The notes beneath the pieces are model-generated. The model made no database searches, had not been told where the DNA came from, and was given only the letters and a program-made list of their open reading frames with translations. From positions 620,001 through 684,000 of the forward strand of contig CP025322.1 of NCBI GenBank assembly GCA_004014935.1: DNA of 64,000 nucleotides. Direction: 5' to 3'. The stretch comes from Saccharomycopsis malanga. Its lineage: Eukaryota; Ascomycota; Saccharomycetes; Ascoideales; Saccharomycopsidaceae. The position numbers were made by a program, and so were the translations under genes. Shown here piece by piece: positions 48,134-58,676 of the stretch. How positions within the stretch are numbered: position 1 is the stretch's first letter; each line of letters begins with the position of its first letter.

Positions 48134-49356
48134 ATGGCAGAGGAAGCAGTGAAAACGATGGTAAGTTGGCAATGTTTTGTTTTTTTTGGTAGTTGGTACG
48201 AATCATACATATATTTTATACTGTGCTGCAAATATGCTCGTAAAAGTGCTTATTATTGGAGTGTTAACCAATAAATAAATGCATTGCTGATACAACGAAA
48301 AGGACCTTAAAATACTTATACTAGTTACAAGCAACAGGACCGCAAATAACATGTCTGAAACACGCACTAACCAAGTAGGATGACTTCAACTACGACGATA
48401 TTGTGCCAATGCCTTTGGACGACTCCAAAGAACAGTTGGGGCAAATCATTTACACAGAAGATTATCGTTCCACAACGGGAATACTCAGAGGGCTTCTCGC
48501 CAAAAAAGAGTATTCTGAGCGAGCGTTAGCTGTTACTGATGCTGTGATTAAGCTAAATCCAGCACATTATACAGTATGGCAGTACAAATACGACATTATC
48601 AAACACTTTACTGAACAGTTGAAAACAGAGCAAGAGAAGATTCAATATGTAGAAAAGCAGCTTGAGATCAACGAGGCTGAAGCAATCAATAACCCGAAAA
48701 ATTATCAGATATGGAATTACAGACAATTGCTTGTCCAGCTCAATCCAAAGCCAAATGCCAAGAAAGAATTTCCTCTTATTGAGGCGATAATCATTGAAGA
48801 CAACAAAAATTACCATACATGGTCTTATAGAATGTGGCTTGTAACTCATTTTAATCTCTATGAAAGCGAATCGGAGATTGACTTTGTAAATATACTATTG
48901 TCGAAAGACTTGAGAAACAATTCTGCTTGGAACTTTCGATTTTTCTTGAAATTCAATGAAAAGTCGGAGATCAACACGAATACCGTGGAAAAAGAAATTG
49001 CCTATGTCAAGAATATGATCTCCAACTCGCCTCAGAACCCTAGTTCTTGGGGCTATTTGACTGGAATATACAACCATACTAAACGCGACCTTGTTGAATT
49101 GGAGGATTTCTGCTTGCAATATGCTGAAATTGGTGATGTTTCAGTTGAGCAACTCAAGCAACAAGACAACTCAGATCAAACTGCTGATGCTAAACCTGAA
49201 TTGGCGATCAAGTCTGTCTACGCATTGAAAGTCTTGCAAACTGTTTACGAAAAGACTCAAAAGGACAAATCGCTAAAAGCATTGGACGTGCTTCTGCATG
49301 TCGATCCAATACGTGTCAACTATTACAATTATAAAAAATCATTGTTAATGAGTTGA
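48134..49356 (+). CDS. RAM2: Protein farnesyltransferase/geranylgeranyltransferase I alpha subunit, one intron
   Basis: Exons 48134-48160 and 48379-49356 give 334 aa. Ram2 is the shared alpha subunit of the CAAX prenyltransferases, pairing with Ram1 or Cdc43 to lipidate Ras, Rho and a-factor. The 218-nt intron starts GTAAGT, has a GCACTAAC branch and ends TAG. Splicing adds MAEEAVKTM to DDFNYDDIVPMPLDDSKEQLGQIIYTEDY, matching the YDYSDVKPLPI start in yeast. The prenyltransferase alpha repeats are clear: NPAHYTVWQYKYDII, NPKNYQIWNYRQLL, DNKNYHTWSYRMWLV, DLRNNSAWNFRFF and NPSSWGYLTGI. The reading frame after the intron has no ATG at its proper start, so the exon is needed. Confidence 0.94.
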
Positions 49357-49607
49357 TGAACCTGATATACATCTTTTGTTTGTTTTGAAATCAACAAAGA
49401 TTTGTAATTACGCGTAAATCAATATTACAATTTCTGACTTGAGATCGGTGTCAATACATAAATATATCTGATAGTCATAATTTGCCATAATCTGCAGTTT
49501 TGTTGAATGTCTCCACAGTTATACTGACAAAGTGGAATGAATAGTCGCGAATGAATTACAAATAATATACGATTGTCTCCTATATTTTATAATAATATCA
49601 TATATTA

Positions 49608-49941
49608 GCCGTTGGGCAGGATAGTTCAGCAAGTAGTCTCATAAAAGAAGAAAAAGGCTCAGCAGGCTCAAGAGTTGGAACCTGACTACGACCACTTTCT
49701 ACTCACTGCTTTTACGATGCTGAACGTGACTTCACAGGCAAGTGCAACCGTCTGAAACACGACCTAGACAAAAGTCTAGTGCTTACTTTAAACCAATTGG
49801 GGGAGAAGATTATGATCAACAAGACATGATTGGGTTTTCCCACTGCGTTTTCCCACTGGGTTTTACCAAGTCTCTTTAGACATAGCACGTATATACGGAA
49901 CTGGTATATACTGGGCTTGAAATATACGATATTATTATTAT
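49608..49941 (+). mobile_element. Full-length SINE with decayed promoter
   Basis: The head is recognisable (GTTGGGCAGGATAGTTCAGC) but both Pol III boxes are mutated: B box reads GTTGGAACCTG. The T run is down to four. The body and 3' domain are well kept (GAACGTGACTTCACAGGC, CTAGACAAAAGTCTAG, GGGTTTTACCAAGTC, GGGCTTGAAATATACG) with (ATT)n tail. A short TTTTCCCACTG unit is duplicated before the 3' domain. Confidence 0.85.
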
Positions 49942-49966
49942 GATATCTTACTATAATATCGTTACG

Positions 49967-50184
49967 GCTTAACAAAACCCAAACAAGCCCATAAACTTGT
50001 CACTTGATTGGAAAGTAAGCACTAGGCTTGGTCTAGCCGTGTCTCAGGGAGTTGCACTTGCCTGTCAAGTCATGTTCAGAATTGAGTAAAAAGTGTTCGT
50101 GCCGGGAATCGAACCCGTGAGCCAGTTAGGTCTTTTTTCTCTTCCCCAAGGGCACTGGCCATTGAGCCATCCGGCCCAGAGGTC
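49967..50184 (-). mobile_element. SINE copy, head intact, 3' end lost
   Basis: In minus orientation the head is good: A box TGGCTCAATGGCC, B box GGGTTCGATTCCC (plus-strand GGGAATCGAACCC near 50107). The body holds GAACATGACTTGACAGGCAAG. The 3' domain is cut short after TTGGGTTTTG, so no tail remains. It lies 26 bp from the preceding copy in the opposite direction. Confidence 0.85.
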
Positions 50185-50381
50185 GTCTCCTGTATGTTAC
50201 ATTGTATTATTTGTCAAATACTTCTTGTCACTCATTTGCTCGCCTCACATTATTTCTTTAGTAAAATCCTCATCGCCATGTTGAAGAAGCTTTTTTTGGA
50301 AAACCATAATGAACCCTACTTAAAAAATTAATACTACAGCCAAACTACGTTGGCCCGCACTGATGGCATATAAAAAAATTT

Positions 50382-50402
50382 GCGATGGGGAAAAAAATTT
50401 CA
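50382..50402 (+). promoter_or_regulatory. PAC-like and RRPE-like motifs of the tRNA methyltransferase gene
   Basis: GCGATGGG (one base off PAC) at 50382-50389 is followed by AAAAAAATTTCA, a close RRPE, at 50391-50402. They are about 85-105 bp before the ATG. This fits tRNA-modification genes being co-regulated with ribosome biogenesis. Confidence 0.6.
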
Positions 50403-50485
50403 CGATAAGCACTATGAATTATTACTGGCATATTGGAATGTATATTCTAGTATAGAGGGGCCATTTGCAAAACCATATAGGCATA

Positions 50486-51625
50486 ATGACAGTATCAGAA
50501 CAAGCGGAGAAAGCTCCGGAACAGCATATCATGAAGCCTAGTTTGGACTCGAGGATCAAAGGTGATATTTTGGAGTCCGATACTAGAATTGGAAAAGATT
50601 CACCATTCACGTTTGGACAAAGATATTTGGATGATGAAAACGATGTGTTTAGCCATAATGCTTGGGACCATGTTGAATGGGGTGAAGAACAAGTTCAGGA
50701 GGCAGAACAGAAAATTGCAAAACAGTACGAAAACCCAGTAACACAGCATGACAAAAAGATTTACAATGCCAAACCAGAAAAATTTTGGGACATTTTCTAT
50801 AAGAATAACAAGGAAAACTTTTTCAAAGACAGAAAATGGTTGCAGATTGAGTTTCCATTGTTGTACCAAGTCAGCAAGGCGGATTATAAAAAGCCAGTAA
50901 ACATTCTAGAGATTGGTTGTGGAGCAGGTAACACTTTGTTTCCAGTTCTCAGGCAGAATGAGAACCCCGATTTGAAAATCATTGGGGTAGATTTTAGCAA
51001 AAATGCTGTGAATCTTGTCAAAGAGTCAAAACATTTCAATAAGGCAAATGCTGATGCGTTTGTATGGGATTTGGCTAACGAAACCGGAGACTTGCCAGGC
51101 AACATCCCACCAAACTCTATGGATATTGTTGTGATGATTTTTGTCTTCAGTGCTCTTTCTCCAGAACAATGGCAGTTCGCTGTTAACAACCTCAATAAAA
51201 TTTTAAAGCCAGGTGGAAAATTGCTTTTCAGAGACTATGGTAGATATGATTTGGCTCAGGTGCGGTTCAAAAAGAATAGACTTTTAGACGACAATTTCTA
51301 TATTAGAGGTGATGGCACTAGAGTGTACTTCTTCACTGAAGAAGAATTGCGCAAAATCTTTGTTGGTGATGCAAAATTGATTGAGGAAAAGATTGCTACT
51401 GATAGAAGATTGCTCGTCAATAGAAAAAAACAGTTGAAAATGTATAGAATATGGTTGCAGGCTGTCTTCAGCAAACCAAAAGCCACAGAGGCATCAGACA
51501 AGATAAGGTCCACTGAAGAGATAATGAAGCAGTTGGCTTTGGATTCAGATGAAGAGGAGGACGACACTTGCACACCACCAATAACATGTGGCTGCGAGTC
51601 TTGCGCTACAGGACATTCTCATTAG
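50486..51625 (+). CDS. TRM140: tRNA 3-methylcytidine methyltransferase (Trm140 type)
   Basis: 379 aa from the ATG at 50486; the frame upstream begins at a TTG. The enzyme methylates C32 in the anticodon loop of threonine and serine tRNAs. Features are FGQRYLDDENDVFSHNAWDHVEW, EKFWDIFYKNNKENFFKDRKWL, SAM-binding motif I ILEIGCGAGNTLFPVL, VDFSKNAV, VWDLANE, IFVFSALSPEQW, and LKPGGKLLFRDYGRYDLAQVRF. S. cerevisiae Trm140 (Abp140) carries a long actin-binding N-terminus made by +1 frameshifting. That is absent here, as in most other yeasts, so this is the stand-alone form. The C-terminus is acidic then Cys-rich (CTPPITCGCESCATGH). Confidence 0.93.
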   Translation: MTVSEQAEKAPEQHIMKPSLDSRIKGDILESDTRIGKDSPFTFGQRYLDDENDVFSHNAWDHVEWGEEQVQEAEQKIAKQYENPVTQHDKKIYNAKPEKFWDIFYKNNKENFFKDRKWLQIEFPLLYQVSKADYKKPVNILEIGCGAGNTLFPVLRQNENPDLKIIGVDFSKNAVNLVKESKHFNKANADAFVWDLANETGDLPGNIPPNSMDIVVMIFVFSALSPEQWQFAVNNLNKILKPGGKLLFRDYGRYDLAQVRFKKNRLLDDNFYIRGDGTRVYFFTEEELRKIFVGDAKLIEEKIATDRRLLVNRKKQLKMYRIWLQAVFSKPKATEASDKIRSTEEIMKQLALDSDEEEDDTCTPPITCGCESCATGHSH

Positions 51626-52226
51626 TTTTTATAGTATAAAGGTATTGGTTTTTATTTCTTTAATCCGTAGCAAGTGTTTTGATTTTCAAAGTCTGTATTT
51701 TCAACTCTCTCTAGTAAACAGCTGTTATAAGTTGGGTGTTTAACCTCAATCTGCTAGCTAATTTTGGTTAGTCACAGTATATTGGATAAACTATACATTC
51801 ATCGCATAGCATTTTTCAATTTGTACGTTTCAAATTGCCGTTAGGATGTTTTTTATTATTATTAGGTTGTCATATTCAAAATCATTACTAATAAATATTG
51901 TACTTTATGGAACTGATACACATTTTGTCTTCGTATCCTTACTTTGAAAGCATCGAGTGAGAACCTCACGTAATGGAAGCAAAATGGGGCTTTGTTACGT
52001 ACTCAACTCTAATATATCTGATCACGACTGTAGTTTTCATTTCGATTTGCAAAAAGTAAATCTATGAGATATTAGTCTGCTCATTACGAATACACGTTTT
52101 CAAAACAAGCAAAATTAGGCAAAAAATTTGAACAATGTAATAATATAATATAACATGCATAAAATGCTTCGAGATAGTAGGTCACACAACTTTCGATATA
52201 TGTACCAAATGTGAGCTGTTAAAAGC
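51626..52226. other. Convergent intergenic region, nothing seen
   Basis: Between the 3' ends of the methyltransferase and ECD-like genes. AT-rich with no gene, repeat or RNA that I can support. Confidence 0.6.
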
Positions 52227-54131
52227 TTACTCTTTAACAAAGCTTTGAAAAAATGCAGCACCGGGATCGCCAGGAGCGCCATTATTACGTAAAAGTTTCA
52301 CCAACTCGGTCAAACTTTTCATATCCTCTGGGTTCAAATCGTCTTCTAATGCATCACTCTCCTCGTCAGGGAATTCAGATTTTCTTTTATCCCCGACAGA
52401 GCTTTCTTTTTCCTCTTTTGAAACTGTGGCTCGATAGTCATTTAGCTGTTCTTTTGGAATCTTGAGTCCCTCTGTAAGAAAAAATTCAAAAAAGTCGTCT
52501 TCATTAATTGTGACATTTTGTTTTTTGAAATATGATAACACCTCTTTGTCTTCTTTATCGGAATCATAATCGCTATCATCATTGTAATGAGCATTAAGAT
52601 CAATGTTGAAAGGTTTTTCAGAAAAAGTCTCTGAAGGTTTTGATTCTCCTTTAATAAACAATTTGATGTTTTCCATCACTTTATCGTCAGAGGCCACATT
52701 GTTTAGTTTGTTTTCTTCTTCTTTTGCGACACTTTGTAAGTCTGCTGCAAACTTTTCTGGATCAATTGGATTCACCTTGCTGTTTATAAGACCAATAGAA
52801 CGTAGCTCCTGTTGCAAAGGGTTGCATTTGATGTACTTGTTATACTTTATCAAGTCTCCATCTCCAAAAATAAACTTATCCGAAGAGATATCTGAAACAA
52901 TATCGTTATAAATTTTCTCAATTTCGGCATCACTCTCAACAAGATGGTCAAGCCCCACAGTTAAGCATTGACCCAAATAATGCAGAAACTCTGGTTTTCT
53001 AAATGGTTTGTTATGCAGCTCTAAAAGCTTGCGAAACTCTTCCTTGCAAAAATGATGCCATATAAAAGGAATGCTTATATTCAATTCGACGAGATCATTA
53101 TTTTCGCGCGTAAAACGTTTTAAAGTTTGGTTATTTAACTGCGGCCATAACAGCTGGTTTACAAATACTCCAAGCGATTTGGAAATCATATTAGGGTTGA
53201 AACAAGGATTGATAGAAAGTCCAAAAGCAATTTTATAATCTTTCAGAGCACCAATAAATATCTGGGCAGCTTCTCTATCGATAAGAACTTCGGTGTTGAT
53301 GATGTATTGTAATGCAGTTTCCACACAGTTTTGAACATTTAGTTTCTCCTTGAAAAGATGGATTTGAGCATCAGCCAACGCTGTGCTATTCACTTGAGCC
53401 GGATACTCCAACCCATGCAACGCTTCAAACAACATAAGACTGGAAACGGTTTCCATATATTCTGGATCATCAAGCTCGTCTTCTGCATCCTGTCCATTAA
53501 TACCAGAACCAAAGCTAACAAGATTGTCTTCCAGCTGGTTAGCCGCTTTCTCTATTTTCTCCCTTGGATCAATCAAAAGAAAAGTACCATTACCATTGAT
53601 CCATAGCCTGTTAAACGAGTTTGACGGGGCACACCATTCTGGGATGTAGTCAGCAGTTTCCGCAAGTAAAAATTCACCGTCTTGGTCGAAGAAATGTAAA
53701 TAAATGTCTTCTTTATTAACAATAGAGCCCAAGTTAGTCCTTTGAAAAAACTCAAGTAAAAGAGACACAACTAGCCACTCGTCGGCTTGGATTGTACCAA
53801 ACAGAAGCGTACCAAAAATGTACGAGTAGGTTTTCAAAGGATCAACTATTGCACCAGAACTGACCTTTCGTTGAGCAATTCCTCGGGGCTGGTGCTTTTC
53901 TACTAACTCAAATTCTAAACAAGAGTCTCCCCATGGATAATGGTTGAGCCAAGGCTTTAGAAAACCCTCCAATCCTTGAAATATGGATTGAAGCACCCCG
54001 AGATTTTCATTCTCCGACAACCCTCTCTTGACAACAAATATTGTAAACACTAGCGTATCTGACTCGAAAAAAAAATTAAAATCATTTGTCCACGGTAGAT
54101 CATATGTAAGCTCAAGTGTTGATTTCACCAT
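52227..54131 (-). CDS. Ecdysoneless/SGT1 (ECD) family protein
   Basis: 634 aa, ATG at 54131. The ECD family (human ECD, once called hSGT1, suppressor of yeast gcr2) acts in pre-mRNA splicing via Prp8 assembly and in transcription. It is distinct from the Skp1 partner Sgt1. Matching features: FFESDTLVFTIFV near the N-terminus, LKPWLNHYPWGDSCLEFEL, IVDPLKTYSYIFGTLLFGTIQADEWLVVSLLLEF, DQDGEFLLAETADYIPEWCAPSNSFNRLWINGNGTFLLIDP. The last is the most conserved family block. The C-terminal third is acidic (DLNAHYNDDSDYDSDKEDKE, then DDFFEFFLTEGLKIP), as usual. A PAC-like GCGATGAG lies in its divergent promoter with ATG5. Confidence 0.88.
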   Translation of the reverse strand: MVKSTLELTYDLPWTNDFNFFFESDTLVFTIFVVKRGLSENENLGVLQSIFQGLEGFLKPWLNHYPWGDSCLEFELVEKHQPRGIAQRKVSSGAIVDPLKTYSYIFGTLLFGTIQADEWLVVSLLLEFFQRTNLGSIVNKEDIYLHFFDQDGEFLLAETADYIPEWCAPSNSFNRLWINGNGTFLLIDPREKIEKAANQLEDNLVSFGSGINGQDAEDELDDPEYMETVSSLMLFEALHGLEYPAQVNSTALADAQIHLFKEKLNVQNCVETALQYIINTEVLIDREAAQIFIGALKDYKIAFGLSINPCFNPNMISKSLGVFVNQLLWPQLNNQTLKRFTRENNDLVELNISIPFIWHHFCKEEFRKLLELHNKPFRKPEFLHYLGQCLTVGLDHLVESDAEIEKIYNDIVSDISSDKFIFGDGDLIKYNKYIKCNPLQQELRSIGLINSKVNPIDPEKFAADLQSVAKEEENKLNNVASDDKVMENIKLFIKGESKPSETFSEKPFNIDLNAHYNDDSDYDSDKEDKEVLSYFKKQNVTINEDDFFEFFLTEGLKIPKEQLNDYRATVSKEEKESSVGDKRKSEFPDEESDALEDDLNPEDMKSLTELVKLLRNNGAPGDPGAAFFQSFVKE

Positions 54132-54308
54132 TATTGGTGGCGTTCATCAATATATCACAATTACTGGAGTTTACTCTATTAATGTCTCATTGACGCATCA
54201 TCTTCAAAAAATGATCTCAGAATGCATAATGTTCGTGATACATGCGTTTACTTACAGTTTTGCACATTATAGAGCATAACAGATCTTCACATGACTAGAT
54301 GAAAAGTG

Positions 54309-54316
54309 GCGATGAG
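54309..54316. promoter_or_regulatory. PAC-like GCGATGAG in the ECD/ATG5 divergent promoter
   Basis: A perfect PAC core lies in the 255-bp gap between the two start codons. No RRPE is next to it. It would more plausibly serve the ECD-like gene than ATG5, but orientation does not decide. Confidence 0.4.
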
Positions 54317-54386
54317 AGCTCTTTAGTACTAAGATGAGAGAGATGTGTGGTTAGGTAAGATAGGAGGAAGTTTATCCTTTAATGCT

Positions 54387-55328
54387 ATGAGTGAGGATAT
54401 TATTAGGCTGAGGATATGGAATGGTTTGCTCAAGGTGGAGGTCCTTTTGGCAGAGGATGAGACAAGTACGACGGTTCCAAGCTATTTTCTAGATGTGCAT
54501 CGAAACTCATACTTTCCGTTTTATTATGAGCAGTTTGCATTATATTTTGGTCCTTACATTGCTGGTTTTGGGGAGGTTAAGAAGGAGAGCGATGAAGAAG
54601 AAAAATTAAGAGGGATTTTGGAGAAAACTAGTCAGATATCAAAGGAAAAACAGCGAACAGTAACCGATTTTTGGTTATCGTTTGAAGATGTTCCGTTAAA
54701 ATGGAATTATCCAGTGGGACTCTTATACGATTATATGATAGGATTACTGGAAGAGGCTCGCCTGCAACGGTGGAAACTTATTTTACATACACAGAATTAC
54801 CCCAAAGAGTTTCTTTTGCCAATGCAATCATTTCAGGCTGTAGAAACTTATTGGGTAAATCAAATAAAAGAAAGCTGTTATGTTCAGAACAGCTCAGCTA
54901 AGAAAGTGTTGAATTTGTCCAGAGAAGACTCGTTGCGGCTTTGGGAGTACACGCAGAAACGGGATTATGCCCAGCTAAAACAGATATACTTTGGTAAAGT
55001 TGTTCCAAAGCGTCCTGCAGAATTGAAACGTATCCCACTCAAGATATACCTTCCTTATCTGGAGAGAAACGTGGTGATTCAGGAGCCTATCAGTCCTTTT
55101 GAAGAGGATGGTCACACCCTTATCACGCTTCGTAAGGTATTGCACAAGTGCTTGCCAGATCTTTTTTCTAGTGATGCAGCGACTACAAATAAGGCAAGCA
55201 CTGAGAGACTTGGCAAGGCTTTAATTCAGGGAGTGAATGTAGAATTAGACGTCCCCTTGTGTGAACTATATTACTTGATGATGTATCTTGATGGGTTTTT
55301 ACACATCTGTGTGGCCATTGATATTTGA
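54387..55328 (+). CDS. ATG5: Autophagy protein Atg5
   Basis: 313 aa, ATG at 54387. Atg5 is conjugated to Atg12 and with Atg16 directs Atg8 lipidation. The opening IIRLRIWNGLLKVEVLLAE, HRNSYFPFYYEQFALYFGPYI, the signature PLKWNYPVGLLYDYMIGL, and RWKLILHTQNYPKEFLLP match the first ubiquitin-like fold. A helix-rich middle (KESCYVQN, REDSLRLWEYTQKRDYAQL) follows, where the acceptor lysine should lie. The second ubiquitin-like fold ends GVNVELDVPLCELYYLMMYLDGFLHICV. Length is close to the S. cerevisiae protein (294). Confidence 0.93.
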   Translation: MSEDIIRLRIWNGLLKVEVLLAEDETSTTVPSYFLDVHRNSYFPFYYEQFALYFGPYIAGFGEVKKESDEEEKLRGILEKTSQISKEKQRTVTDFWLSFEDVPLKWNYPVGLLYDYMIGLLEEARLQRWKLILHTQNYPKEFLLPMQSFQAVETYWVNQIKESCYVQNSSAKKVLNLSREDSLRLWEYTQKRDYAQLKQIYFGKVVPKRPAELKRIPLKIYLPYLERNVVIQEPISPFEEDGHTLITLRKVLHKCLPDLFSSDAATTNKASTERLGKALIQGVNVELDVPLCELYYLMMYLDGFLHICVAIDI

Positions 55329-56192
55329 ATATGGTTGCGTGTAATGTTTTGTTTTAGAACATGTATTATAGGATAGAGTATGTAATTTTGATTTTCAAAT
55401 TACAAGTTTGCATCATTGATTTATACGTGATTCAATTGTATTATGGGTTGGTTAGGTAAGCACTAGGCTTTATCTGATGTTTATATGCAAAGAATTCATA
55501 AATAATTTATGAATATTTCTTAGCCTTTGCATATAGATTAGTCTCAGAATAAATCTGCTGAAATAATTTGTGATTTGAAAGCTTCACTGTAGCTAAATAA
55601 TACCCGTTTCACCTGTTCAATAAACATGACGTAATTAAATATCCCGTTCGAACCAACTATTACCAAATTATGCAGAGTCCGAAACCTGGTATACATAAAA
55701 ACCATCTATTGTATACAGATTGTTATTAAAACCTAATCATACTATAGCGTTACCATCGGTTGAACTAGAACAACTCTTTACAGTCCCCATTGATTGTGGA
55801 AATTATTAGCAATGCTTAAAATTAAAAGTATCGCTTTCCTGAATCACTACATTCGTAATCATTCAAAACATTCGTGTCGGCCCCTTACATTGGACGGACC
55901 CGTCTAGTAGTTCGTCTATGCACCGAAGCAACCGATTTCGCAGGCTGTCTAAGATGTCTTAAATGCTCACTCACAAACCAGCAAGGCACTGTTGTTATGA
56001 ACAACAATAGAGATGAACAAATGTGTTATAAATAGTAAACATAAAGTAGATTTAATTATTTTGCTCACTTTCCAAACTCTAATGTCTATATATATATATC
56101 CAGAATTTTGCTGTTTCAGATGTGCGTTTTTTTTTTTTCATGGTCGAAACTACTGTCAAACATATAATTTGAACTAGAAAAAACTCTGCCAG
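55329..56192. other. Intergenic with a nested hairpin
   Basis: Holds a nested inverted repeat (55482-55535) and a (TA)n stretch near 56088-56098. A 30-bp stretch at 55447-55477 weakly resembles the SINE body. No gene seen. Confidence 0.55.
55482..55535. repeat. Nested inverted repeat
   Basis: TATATGCAAAG (55482-55492) pairs with CTTTGCATATA (55525-55535). Inside, ATTCATAAA (55494-55502) pairs with TTTATGAAT (55506-55514) around a 3-nt loop, with a 10-nt bulge on one side. It may be a cruciform, a transcript hairpin, or a relic of a small inverted-repeat transposon. No target-site duplication is evident. Confidence 0.7.
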
Positions 56193-58676
56193 ATGAGCAA
56201 GTTTAACTATACCGACGATTTTGCACAACCTCTTTCTCTTCCCTTCGCAGTAGACATTGTTCCAGGTGTCACTACAAACCCAGAAGACTTTTCAAAGCAG
56301 GTTAGTCTGCCTTTAGTAAGTATTTGGCGAGCTTCTTTGCTTTCCTTTGTCTTTCCATTCTTTTAGGCAAAAAATGCCTACAAAGATTTACATCACATAA
56401 AGATAACAAAGACGGATTTACTAACGAAATAGTCCGTCGACGACATCAAATTATCCTCTGTTGTGGGCCTGTTTTTCAATATCAAGAAAAGCGGTATTGT
56501 TATCAACCGCACTTTGTCTCCACGTCATCTGGTTTCTTCTGAGAAATCACCTGGTAGCATTCATTCTAATCGTTCTTCTCCTTCCATAAGTAGCTCTCGT
56601 TACTCTTCTTACTCTTCTTCTGTTCAAAATCACAGTGCCATCATGGCAAATCCAACATCATATAGTTGGGATGTTTCCCAGGCGTCCAATGCTCATGCTC
56701 AACCTCAAAGTTACAATTATGGTACTTTAGAAAACCCTCTTTACTCAAACAATTTGAAAGATACAAAAACACAGCTCCATCATATTGCAGAGAAGCCAAA
56801 CCAGCAACAATTACTAGAAAGACAGGTGCTACGACAGCTGCTTCAGAGCGACTTGTCACCACCTCGTTATCTTTCTGCTGATGCTAGAAATAATGAGTCT
56901 GTGCCTTCTTTGGACACGTCGTCTGTTTCTGATGTTGCATCCATTAATACTCAGGACGCTCTCCAGCTCATTTCTACTGGTGTGAAGTTGGATCATACCG
57001 ATACCTTGGCACCACGTCCTACTCCGGTAACAAACTCACCGGTATCCTGTTTATCTCCAAATGCGCCTTCTGAAAACAGTTTTGCCAACAGTGTCCCTAG
57101 TAGCGTGGAAAGAGTTGATAAGAATCAGAAAAGCTCTATGAAGGACATCCCTTCTGAGAATCTCAAGAATAGACATGGAAGCATTCATAAATCCAGTCCA
57201 AACTTGGTGATTCCATCAAGCAAATCTTTAGAAAATGTCTCCAAAAAGAACAAGAGTACCAGCTCATTTTTCAAAAGGTTCAGTCTTCTTAGCATGTCTA
57301 GTGCTTCAGAAGCTCCTGTGCCTATTACAGATAGCGACACGGTTATTAATAAGCACCAAAAGACACAATTTAATAATTCCGAATTGCTTAACAGTATGAA
57401 GGCAAAAAATATTACGGTGGTTAACTTGCAAAATACTAAGAAAGAAACCAAACGTCAGTTAAAGAAAAAGCGAAAAGAAGAAAAAAAACGTAAAGAAAAA
57501 GAAGATTCATTGAAATATCAACGTCAAAAGCTCAAAGAATATTATAAAAAGCATGAAGATGTAGTTCCTACAGTTCCACCAGCCTTCTTGCTAGATACTC
57601 ACTTTAATAAGTTTGTTCCTGAACCGGTTCTCACAAAAGCAGAAAAAACTTTTCCTCAAAGTGTTAAAAGAGCTTCAATTTTACCAGCTCCAGAAAAGCC
57701 GCCACATCCAACTCCAATCAATGGCTTGAGTAAAAGTTCTACTAAAAGATATTCTGATCCTACTCAAGGAGGCTATCCTAGCTTTAATTCAGTACCATCC
57801 AACAAAAGAAACACTATAGCTGCTCCACAAAATAAACAGACAACTCCTAGTAACCGTAATTCTTCTCCAAATGGGCTCACTGAATCTGGTTTGCATTATA
57901 TTCCTTCAAACAGCTTACCAATAAGCAGCTACGGTTATTGCAATGTTGCTAGTGACCTTTACACACTCTCTGAAAAGTCTATTGAACAGTCTCTTCACAG
58001 TAGAAATCCTTCTAAGGTTAGCAAATTTATCCTGTCTCCACAGACTTCCCCATTACAAGAGCAGTTTACAGCTAGTTATTTAAAACCACCTAAAAATACT
58101 GCTACTTATTCGCTCAATCCAACCTCTAACGAAAGCATCAATAGTCCTGTTCTTAACGATTATTCATCTGCTCTGGTATATTCCCTGGATTTTTACAGTG
58201 CATCCTCTGGCAGCGATGACGAAAAGCAAGTAAAACATACTCCAAAACATGACAGTTTCCTAGAAGATGACGACTTCACTAACCAGGTGGTGTCCCAACT
58301 TGCCAAAGAAGGCACGATTTCTAATAACACTGTTAATCCTCAAATTCTTACAAAAAACCCAACAGGCCGTTCATTGCCTCAACCGCCATTTTCTCCTCCT
58401 CCAATACCTGAAGACGAACCATATCCTCCTGTTTCATCAAGTAATAGCCTGCTTCCCCAACCAAACTATCCTGCCCCTGAGCCAATCCCGCAAGCTGAAT
58501 TTGAACCGCTGGCGGCTTCACAAGACATGATGGTCTCTCCACAGTTGCCACCCTCTGGCACTAACATGAAAGGTCATTATTACAAGCTGTTGGCCCGCAT
58601 GGGGCTGGAGAAGTCATTCAGCTCTACTAAAGTTAGAGTAAACTATAACTATAACGAAATTGACAGCGATATGTAA
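56193..58676 (+). CDS. Unknown Ser/Pro-rich disordered protein, one intron
   Basis: Exon 1 is 56193-56300 and exon 2 56433-58676, 783 aa. The intron has donor GTTAGT, perfect TACTAAC branch and TAG acceptor. A second donor, GTAAGT at 56316, lies 15 bp on, keeps frame and would add five residues. Exon 1 plus the start of exon 2 (PLSLPFAVDIVPGVTTNPEDF, then SVDDIKLSSVVGLFFNIKKSGIVIN) looks like a short conserved domain. After it come Ser-rich disordered sequence, a very basic helix KKETKRQLKKKRKEEKKRK (about 385-405), Pro-rich stretches (PQPPFSPPPIPEDEPYPP) that could bind SH3 domains, and a conserved-looking end GHYYKLLARMGLEKSFSSTKV. That layout suits a cortical or polarity scaffold, but I do not recognise the family. 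Confidence 0.75.

Larger units (their letters stand above)
49357..50485. other. Intergenic region with an inverted pair of SINEs
   Basis: Two SINE copies face each other tail to tail (49608-49941 plus, 49967-50184 minus). The right end is the promoter of the methyltransferase gene. No other gene. Confidence 0.7.

Noticed and set aside
55447-55477. Further SINE body fragment near ATG5
   Set aside because: GTTGGTTAGGTAAGCACTAG resembles the body over about 20-30 bp only, too short and inexact to claim.
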